Origin: Duganella sp. BJB480
GTDB lineage: Bacteria; Pseudomonadota; Gammaproteobacteria; Burkholderiales; Burkholderiaceae_D
NCBI GenBank assembly: GCA_003416985.1
Contig: QVIN01000011.1
Coordinates: forward strand, 124,001-188,000
Direction: 5' to 3'
Length of the DNA: 64,000 nucleotides
Part shown: positions 58,421 through 64,000 of the stretch, in pieces
Numbering within the stretch: position 1 is the first letter of the stretch
Layout: the number at the start of each line of letters is the position of its first letter
Notes under the pieces: model-generated
Database searches by the model: none
What the model was told of the DNA's origin: nothing
Seen by the model: only the letters and a program-made list of their open reading frames with translations
Program-made: the position numbers and the translations under genes

Positions 58421-58762
58421 TTAGGCGGCGGGACCGACGTCCATGCCGTCGTACGATTCGAGCTGGTGTTCTTCGGCGAACTTGTAGAACTCCTGGTTGC
58501 GGGCGTGCAGCGTGTCGGCCGTGTGCTTCTCGACTTTTTCGACGTGCAGCCACCACAGCGCCGGCGTTTCCGCTTCCGGCTTGGAGTCGTAGATGCCGAC
58601 CACCTGATAGCCCTTGGCCTTCAGCTGCGCTGACGCGCCTTCGAGTTTGCTCTTGGTCGGGTCGGCGAAAAAATAGCCCCACAACAGCGGCTTGGCACTA
58701 TCCCACGGCGCGTTCTGCTTCATGTCGGCAAACAGCTCGACCATGTCTTCTTTGGTGATCAT
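58421..58762 (-). CDS. RraB-like small protein
   Basis: A 113-aa protein resembling the regulator of ribonuclease E activity B domain: acidic and aromatic, with DPTKSKLEGASAQLKAKGYQVVGIYD, WWLHVEKVEKHTADTLHARNQEFYKFAEEHQLESYDGMDVGP. E. coli RraB binds RNase E and lowers its activity. This protein is somewhat shorter and the match is by eye, so the biochemical role is uncertain. Confidence 0.75.
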   Translation of the reverse strand: MITKEDMVELFADMKQNAPWDSAKPLLWGYFFADPTKSKLEGASAQLKAKGYQVVGIYDSKPEAETPALWWLHVEKVEKHTADTLHARNQEFYKFAEEHQLESYDGMDVGPAA

Positions 58763-58814
58763 CTACTTATTCCTTCTTGCGGTGATAGAACGACACGCCC
58801 ACTATCAGGCCTTG

Positions 58815-58922
58815 CTACTCAAGCTCGTTCAGGGGGCCGTGATCGACGAATTTCTTAAGCTGCGTTAGCGCGCGCCGGTAATTCGACAGGCGCTGCAGCC
58901 AGCGGATGTCCTGCTCGCTCAT
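58815..58922 (-). pseudogene. Remnant of an HI0074-type nucleotidyltransferase-partner gene
   Basis: A 35-codon frame reading SEQDIRWLQRLSNYRRAL, TQLKKFVDH and GPLNELE, then TAG. This matches the N-terminus of the HI0074 family (substrate-binding partner of minimal nucleotidyltransferases, HEPN-related), whose members continue with QGLIQ. Here the codons after the stop read Q-G-L-I, so CAG or a similar codon probably became TAG, and the rest (about 90 residues) is gone. No nucleotidyltransferase gene is adjacent. Too short to be functional. Confidence 0.6.
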
Positions 58923-58979
58923 GATTTGCCCCTGACGCTAACGTTGTTGGGCGTATTTTACCGCAGCGGCGGTGGCGGG

Positions 58980-60458
58980 TCAGGCGCGGGAGAAGGTGAC
59001 GGTGACCTTGAGGCCCTGGCCGCCGCTGGCGTCGTCCAGCGCGATGGCGGCGCCGTGCAGCGTGGCGATGTCGCGCACGATGGCCAGGCCCAGGCCGGCG
59101 CCGCCGGGGTTGCGCTCCAGCGTGGCGGCGGCGCGGTAGAAGGGCGCGAACACCCGCTCCCGCTCGGCCGGCGCGATGCCCTGGCCGCTGTCCTCCACCT
59201 CCAGCACCACGCCGCTCATGTAGGGCAGCACCCGCAGCGTCACCGTGCCGCCCTGCGGCGTGTAGCGCAAGGCGTTGTCCACCAGGTTGGCGATCATCTC
59301 GTGCAGCAGCAGGGCCTGTCCCTGCACCACGCATTCGCTGTCGGCCTCCAGCGCCAGGTCGATTTGCTTGGCCACCGCCGCCATCGCCATCTCCAGCCCG
59401 ACCTGGCGCGCGACATCGCGCAGCGAGACCGGCTCCGACTGGGCCGCCGCGCCGTCGGCGTCGCCGCCATGTTCGATGCGCGCCAGCGTGAGCAGGCGGT
59501 TGGCCAGGTTGACGGTCGAATCGGTGGTGGCGGCGATGCTGTGGACGATCTCGCGCAGCGCGGCACGCGTGGCCTGCGGATCGGTGCCGGGCCGGTCGCA
59601 TTCGCGCAGCGCCAGTTCGGCCTGGGTCTTCAACACCGTCAGCGGCGTGCGCAGCTGGTGCGAGGCGTCGGCGATGAAGCGGCGCTGGCTGCTGATCAGG
59701 ATGTGCAGGCGCGAACGGGAGCTGTTCATCGCCGCCACCAGCGGCCGCACCTCCTTGTGCACCAGCGTCGGATCGACGTCGGACGGATCATTGAGGCTGC
59801 GCGTCTCCACCGCGATCTTCAACCGCATCAGCGGTTGCAGCACCAGCCGCACGGCGAACCACACCAGCAGCGCCACTGCCAGCAGCAGCAAGGCTTGCCA
59901 TGCCAGCGTGTCGAACAGGATCTGGTTGGACAGGCCGCGCCGCGCCTCCAGCGTCTCGCCCACCTGGATCAGCGCGATGCCGCGCATCGAGCTGTCGTAC
60001 ACCGGCTGCAGCAGCGCGGCGATCCGCACCGGCTGGCCGTTGTAGTTGGCGTGATAAAAGCGCACCAGCGCCGGATAGGCCTCCGAGCGCGGCACGTTGG
60101 CCGGCACCGGCGGCAGGTCGGCGTAGCCGGACACGGTCTCGCCGTTGATGCCGGTGACCTTGTAGTAGATGCGGCCCAGCGTATCGGTCTCGAAGCTGTC
60201 CAGCGCCACGTAGGGCACGTCCGCCACCACCTTGCCGTCGACGATGGAGACGCGCTCCGCCAGCGCGCGCGTGGAGGCCAGCAGCGAGCGGTCGTAGGCG
60301 ACATCGGCGGCGTCCAGCGCGTTGTGGTAGACCGACAGGGTGTTCAACGCCACCAGCACCAGCAAGGGCCCCAGCAACCAGCGCAGCAGCTGGCCGCGCA
60401 GGCTGCCGAGCGGCGCGCTTGGCCCGAAGCGGCGCGCCAGCCTGGCCAGCAATGGCAT
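58980..60458 (-). CDS. tctE: TctE-type sensor histidine kinase
   Basis: A 492-aa kinase from ATG 60458 (22 bp after the regulator stop; an upstream in-frame TTG is possible). First helix about 25-45, periplasmic 2CSK_N-type sensor (about 46-180), second helix about 180-205, HAMP-like linker, H-box ADASHQLRTPLTVL, N-box NLVDNALRYTPQGG, G-boxes DSGQGIAPAERERVFAPFYR and GAGLGLAIVRDI. It pairs with the OmpR-type regulator upstream and is divergent from a porin-TctC locus that it probably controls in response to a carboxylate. Confidence 0.9.
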   Translation of the reverse strand: MPLLARLARRFGPSAPLGSLRGQLLRWLLGPLLVLVALNTLSVYHNALDAADVAYDRSLLASTRALAERVSIVDGKVVADVPYVALDSFETDTLGRIYYKVTGINGETVSGYADLPPVPANVPRSEAYPALVRFYHANYNGQPVRIAALLQPVYDSSMRGIALIQVGETLEARRGLSNQILFDTLAWQALLLLAVALLVWFAVRLVLQPLMRLKIAVETRSLNDPSDVDPTLVHKEVRPLVAAMNSSRSRLHILISSQRRFIADASHQLRTPLTVLKTQAELALRECDRPGTDPQATRAALREIVHSIAATTDSTVNLANRLLTLARIEHGGDADGAAAQSEPVSLRDVARQVGLEMAMAAVAKQIDLALEADSECVVQGQALLLHEMIANLVDNALRYTPQGGTVTLRVLPYMSGVVLEVEDSGQGIAPAERERVFAPFYRAAATLERNPGGAGLGLAIVRDIATLHGAAIALDDASGGQGLKVTVTFSRA

Positions 60459-60481
60459 GCGGAGGCCGGCCCCGGTCAACG

Positions 60482-61207
60482 TCAGCCGCCCTTGGCGCCG
60501 CCGGCCGGCGCGGGGATGGGCGCGGGCCGTGGTTGCAGCAGGTAGCCGATGCCGCGCAGCGTGGTGATGACGGCGGCATCCGGCGCGGCGATGTCGAGCT
60601 TCTTGCGCACGCGATGGATATACAGCTCGATCGCATCGATGTTGGCGTCGTCCGCCAGCGCGAACACTTCGTCGAACAGCTTCTCCTTCGAGACCGCGCG
60701 GCCGGAGCGCGTGATCAGCGTCTCCAGCACCGCGTGTTCGCGCGGCGTCAGCGCCAGCGGAACGCCGGCGTAGGTGAACATGCGCGTGACGGTGTCGAAA
60801 CTGAGCGCGCCGCAGCTGTGCACCAGCGACTCGTTGCCGACACTGCGGCGCAGCAGCGCTTTCACGCGCGCCTCCAGCTCGGCCAGTTCGAAGGGTTTGG
60901 CCAGGTAGTCGTCCGCGCCCAGGTTCAGGCCCTGCACGCGGTCTTCCAGTCCGCCGCGCGCGGTCAGTATCAGCACGGGAGTCTGGCCGCGCGGGCCGCC
61001 GCGCGCGCGCAGGCGCTTGAGCACTTCCAGGCCGTCCATGCGCGGCAAGGTCAGGTCGAGGATCACCAGCGCGTAATCCTGCGTGTGCAGCAGGGCGTCG
61101 GCGTCGGCGCCGTTGTCCGCGCATTCCACCGTCAGGTTGGCGTCGCGCAGGGCTTTGGACAGCCAATGCGACAACTCGGTGTGGTCTTCAACTAACAGAA
61201 TACGCAT
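60482..61207 (-). CDS. tctD: TctD-type OmpR-family response regulator
   Basis: A 241-aa regulator: receiver with RILLVEDHTELSHWLSKAL, phospho-Asp in LVILDLTLPRMDG and Lys in DYLAKPF; winged-helix DNA-binding domain with LTPREHAVLETLI, IDAIELYIHRVRKKLD and TLRGIGYLL. The tail is Pro/Ala-rich. Reads divergently from the porin gene across a 219-bp gap where its target site probably lies. Confidence 0.92.
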   Translation of the reverse strand: MRILLVEDHTELSHWLSKALRDANLTVECADNGADADALLHTQDYALVILDLTLPRMDGLEVLKRLRARGGPRGQTPVLILTARGGLEDRVQGLNLGADDYLAKPFELAELEARVKALLRRSVGNESLVHSCGALSFDTVTRMFTYAGVPLALTPREHAVLETLITRSGRAVSKEKLFDEVFALADDANIDAIELYIHRVRKKLDIAAPDAAVITTLRGIGYLLQPRPAPIPAPAGGAKGG

Positions 61208-61426
61208 AAATTCTTGCCAACCATATGAAATAAGTTCAGTGTAAGGCCAGAATCATGGGCGCAGCCGCCTCAAAAGGGAAGTCCCCGCCTGATTTGTGGT
61301 GCATGGACGACAGGAATCCTCGCCGAAGTAGCAGTGAAAGGTAATTGAAAGGAAGTGACTCCTATAGTGGCAGCCTGATTGCACCGATCAGGCGTCACAA
61401 ATAACTATATCCCTCTGGAGACATAC

Positions 61427-62494
61427 ATGAAGAAAACCTCGTTGACCCTCGCTATCATGGCATTGGCGGCAGCCGCTGGCGGCGCCGCCCACGCCCAATC
61501 GAACGTGCAGGTCTACGGCTTGCTGGACGTTGGCATGGAATCGGCCAATAACAAATCGGCAACCGGTGGCAGCCAGACCAGCGTGATCTCGGGCGGCATG
61601 AATACTTCGCGTTGGGGCCTGCGTGGCAGCGAAGACCTGGGCGGCGGCCTGAAAGCCATCTTCAACCTGGAAGGCGGCATCCTGATGGACACCGGCGCGC
61701 AGGACGGCGTGCTGTTCAAGCGCCAGGCCACCGTCGGCCTGGAAGGCGCTTTTGGCCGCGTGGTCATCGGCCGTTCGTTCAGCAGCGTGTACGACACCGT
61801 GATCGCCTACGATCCAATGGGCTTCGCACCTTACTACTCGTGGGCCACTTCGGGTCCCGCGACCGGTCCTAGCAAATACGGCTTCACCACCGCCTACGAT
61901 AACCTGATCAAGTACTCCGGCACCGTCGGCGACTTCAAGTTCGGCGCCAACTACGCCGCCGGCGAGCAGACCACCGGCGCGCAGGACAGCGCCAAATACG
62001 GCTTCACCGGCGCCTACAACCTGGGCGCCGTGAACCTGATGGCGACCTGGGAGCGCAACAACGGCAACACCGTTCCAGCCACCGGCAACCGTGACAAGAA
62101 CACCGTCTGGCACCTGGGCGCGAACTATGAGAACGGTCCGCTGAAACTGTGGGGCGTGGTGCGCGACTACAAACTGGTCGCCGGCAAGGCGCTGACCGCC
62201 GACGTCGACGCCACCACCACCTGGGCCGGTATCGCATACAAGACCAACGAGGTGACCACGCTGACCGGCGCTGTCTATCACGTCAACGTCAAGAACGTCG
62301 CCGCCGGCAAGGACGCCGATCCAACCATGTACGTGCTGCGCTATCGCTACGCACTGTCCAAGCGCACCGACGTGCATGTGTCGGCTGCCTACGCCAAGGC
62401 CAAGAATGGCCAGTTGACCGGCCTGTCGCGCGACGACGCCGGCTTCGGCACCAGCCAGCACGGCCTGGTCGTCGGCATGCAGCACCGCTTCTAA
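61427..62494 (+). CDS. Gram-negative porin (GBP/OmpC-like betaproteobacterial type)
   Basis: A 355-aa porin: signal peptide ending GGAAHAQ, mature start SNVQVYGLLDVGMESANN, RWGLRGSEDLGGGLKAIFNLEGG, RQATVGLEGAFGRVVIGRS and the terminal Phe in GLVVGMQHRF. ATG 61427 is preceded by TGGAG. It forms a 16-strand trimeric outer-membrane channel. Divergent from tctDE and upstream of tctC, suggesting carboxylate uptake. Confidence 0.93.
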   Translation: MKKTSLTLAIMALAAAAGGAAHAQSNVQVYGLLDVGMESANNKSATGGSQTSVISGGMNTSRWGLRGSEDLGGGLKAIFNLEGGILMDTGAQDGVLFKRQATVGLEGAFGRVVIGRSFSSVYDTVIAYDPMGFAPYYSWATSGPATGPSKYGFTTAYDNLIKYSGTVGDFKFGANYAAGEQTTGAQDSAKYGFTGAYNLGAVNLMATWERNNGNTVPATGNRDKNTVWHLGANYENGPLKLWGVVRDYKLVAGKALTADVDATTTWAGIAYKTNEVTTLTGAVYHVNVKNVAAGKDADPTMYVLRYRYALSKRTDVHVSAAYAKAKNGQLTGLSRDDAGFGTSQHGLVVGMQHRF

Positions 62495-62504
62495 GCCGAG
62501 GAAA

Positions 62505-62540
62505 AGAGCGCGGCGTTTTTCACGAAAAATGCCGCGTTCT
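62505..62540 (+). terminator. Hairpin after the porin gene
   Basis: Stem AGAGCGCGGC/GCCGCGTTCT continued by TTTTT/AAAAA around a CACG loop. It is strong but lacks a following T-run. It could reduce readthrough from the porin gene into tctC or protect the abundant porin mRNA. Confidence 0.5.
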
Positions 62541-62583
62541 GAAAGCGCTTTGAAAGCTTCACCGTTCTAAGATACCTACCAAG

Positions 62584-63555
62584 ATGACTAAAGTTTTGCT
62601 GGCTTTGATTGCCGCGCTCTTGCTAAGCGCTGCAGCGCAAGCGGCAGGCCTGGAGTGCATCGTGCCGTCCAAGCCGGGCGGCGCGATGGACCTCACCTGC
62701 AAGCTGGCGCAAAAGGGTTTGCAGGGCTTGAGCGGCACGCCGAAGCCGCCGCCGTCGGATATGCACATCAGCTATCTGCCGGGCGGCATCGGCGCGGTGG
62801 CCTGGCATTCGCTGGTGTCGCAGCGGCGCGCGGAGCCGAACACGCTGGTGGCTTTTTCGGGCGGCTCGCTGCTCAATCTGGCGCAGGGCAAGTTCGGCAA
62901 GGCCACGTCGTCCGATGTACGCTGGGTGGCGGCGCTGGGCGCCGACTACGGCATGATCGCGGTGCGCGCCGATTCGCCCTACAAGACACTGGGCCAGCTG
63001 GTGACGGCGCTGAAGGATCATCCGGAGAAGGTGCTGATCGGCGTGTCCGGCACCATCGGCAGCCAGGACTGGCTGAAGATGGCGATGGTGGTCAAGGCCG
63101 CCGGCGTCGATCCGAAGGTGCTGCGCTTCGTGGCGCTGGAGGGCGGCGGCGAGGCCTTCGCCGCGATGCACGCCAACCTGGTGCAGGTGGTGTCCGGCGA
63201 CGCCAGCGAGGCGACGCTGTACGCGGCCGGCGGCAATACCAGGGTGCTGGCGATCCTGGCGGAGCACCGCCTGCCGGGCGTGTTGGCGAATGTGCCGACG
63301 GCGCGCGAGCAGGGCATCGATGTGGTGTGGCCCATCATCCGGGGTCTGTGGATGGGGCCACAAGTGTCGGATGCGGACTATCGGCACTGGGTCGCGAGTT
63401 TCGACCGGGTGCTGGCCAGTCCGCAGTTCGCGCAAATGCGCGCGGCGTCGGGTCTGTTCCCGTTTGGGCTGACCGGCGATGCGCTGGCAGCATATGTAAA
63501 AAAGGCCGTGGACGATTACGGCAGGCGCGCCGCCGAACTCGGTCTGGTGCGCTGA
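62584..63555 (+). CDS. tctC: TctC-type tripartite tricarboxylate transporter binding protein
   Basis: A 323-aa periplasmic protein of the Bug/TctC family: signal peptide LLALIAALLLSAAAQA, IVPSKPGGAMDLTCKLAQK, FSGGSLLNLAQGKFGK, and ANVPTAREQGIDVVWPIIRGLWM. It binds organic acids for TctAB-type permeases, which are not in the window; many Betaproteobacteria have orphan members. Located between a porin and an ABC-type binding protein, controlled probably by TctDE. Confidence 0.9.
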   Translation: MTKVLLALIAALLLSAAAQAAGLECIVPSKPGGAMDLTCKLAQKGLQGLSGTPKPPPSDMHISYLPGGIGAVAWHSLVSQRRAEPNTLVAFSGGSLLNLAQGKFGKATSSDVRWVAALGADYGMIAVRADSPYKTLGQLVTALKDHPEKVLIGVSGTIGSQDWLKMAMVVKAAGVDPKVLRFVALEGGGEAFAAMHANLVQVVSGDASEATLYAAGGNTRVLAILAEHRLPGVLANVPTAREQGIDVVWPIIRGLWMGPQVSDADYRHWVASFDRVLASPQFAQMRAASGLFPFGLTGDALAAYVKKAVDDYGRRAAELGLVR

Positions 63556-63588
63556 ACACCAATACCTATAAAACGACGGAGACAAAAA

Positions 63589-64000
63589 ATGATGTTGAAA
63601 ACGACTTTGGCCGCTGCATGCGCCACCCTGTTTGCAAGCGCCGCTTTCGCACAGGTGCCGGCCGGCTATCCCGCCGACTACCAGAAGATCATCGACGGCG
63701 CCAAGAAAGAGGGCAAGCTGGTGATCTACGGCGCCACGGACAGCAAGGCCACCCAGCCGCTGATCAAGGATTTCAACGCGCTCTACCCCGGCATCACCGT
63801 CGAATACAACGACATGAACTCCACCGAGGTGTACAACCGCTTCATCTCAGAAGTGGCGGCCGGCGGCAACACCGCCGACGGCCTGTGGTCCTCCGCGATG
63901 GACCTGCAGATGCGCCTGGCCTCCGACGGCTACGCGCTCAAATACAAATCGGTCGAGACGTCCAAGATCCCCGGCTGGGCGGTGTGGGACGACCAGGCCT
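63589..64000 (+). CDS. ABC transporter extracellular solute-binding protein (3' end outside window)
   Basis: The first 137 residues are visible; the frame is open to the window end. Signal peptide LKTTLAAACATLFASAAFA, mature start QVPAGYPADYQKIIDGAKKEG, then KLVIYGATDSKATQPLIKDFNALYPGITVEY. This is like the AfuA/FutA (ferric iron) or phosphoglycerate/2-aminoethylphosphonate binding protein group. ATG 63589 or 63592 follows GGAG. It lies 34 bp after tctC, so cotranscription is likely. Ligand is not predictable from this part. Confidence 0.85.
   Translation, partial: MMLKTTLAAACATLFASAAFAQVPAGYPADYQKIIDGAKKEGKLVIYGATDSKATQPLIKDFNALYPGITVEYNDMNSTEVYNRFISEVAAGGNTADGLWSSAMDLQMRLASDGYALKYKSVETSKIPGWAVWDDQA

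Overview
The window looks like a chromosomal segment of a high-GC betaproteobacterium, most likely an Oxalobacteraceae of the Massilia/Duganella/Janthinobacterium type. That placement is inferred from protein style and gene content (PEP-CTERM protein, two-partner-secretion adhesin with YDG repeats, TctDE/TctC system, MASE4 hybrid kinase, class III cyclase); no rRNA or marker gene fixes it. No rRNA, tRNA, CRISPR array, complete insertion sequence or prophage was seen. Two patches (about 3.5-5.3 kb and 52.0-54.3 kb) read as less GC-rich than the rest and carry accessory genes.

Layout. 0-3.5 kb: 3' part of a MASE4-PAS hybrid histidine kinase, a metallophosphoesterase and a GNAT acetyltransferase. 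3.5-6 kb: accessory patch with an orphan Hcp, a decayed GH24-type lysozyme effector, an intact exported protein built from two copies of one domain (candidate immunity protein), and a lone cyanophycin-synthetase N-domain-like gene. 6-13.2 kb: divergent signalling locus; on the minus strand a metallo-beta-lactamase-fold hydrolase plus a GAF-linked GspE/PilB-type ATPase, on the plus strand a GAF-HD-GYP protein plus a CHASE2 nucleotide cyclase. 13.4-22.9 kb: two-partner secretion locus (2239-aa TpsA adhesin with an Ala-rich tail, TpsB transporter, exported FecR-domain protein).

22.9-30 kb: metal/cofactor region. copA-cueR and a separately placed copZ both carry CueR-type promoters; between them lie a cobalamin riboswitch driving a TonB-dependent receptor, a TSUP permease and a glutathione S-transferase. 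29.8-31.8 kb: hipBA toxin-antitoxin pair with a palindromic operator, and an orphan HicB. 32-43 kb: PEP-CTERM protein, PIN-PhoH protein, peroxiredoxin, and a full set of lipid A L-Ara4N genes (arnT, SMR transporter, arnB, arnC, arnA split into two genes, arnD) headed by an Mth938-like gene.

43-50 kb: an AlaA-type aminotransferase and homoserine dehydrogenase, a perfect 42-bp-arm palindrome, a BON-domain protein, and the glrK-qseG-glrR (qseEGF) sensor locus. 50-58.9 kb: chemotaxis receptor, acyltransferase, Sel1-repeat protein, GST, an exported alpha/beta-hydrolase and serine-hydrolase pair, an RraB-like protein and a decayed HI0074-type gene. 58.9-64 kb: tctDE two-component system divergent from a porin, a TctC-type binding protein and the start of an ABC transporter binding protein.

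Most functions are family-level calls from motifs read by eye; regulatory links are inference unless a site is described.
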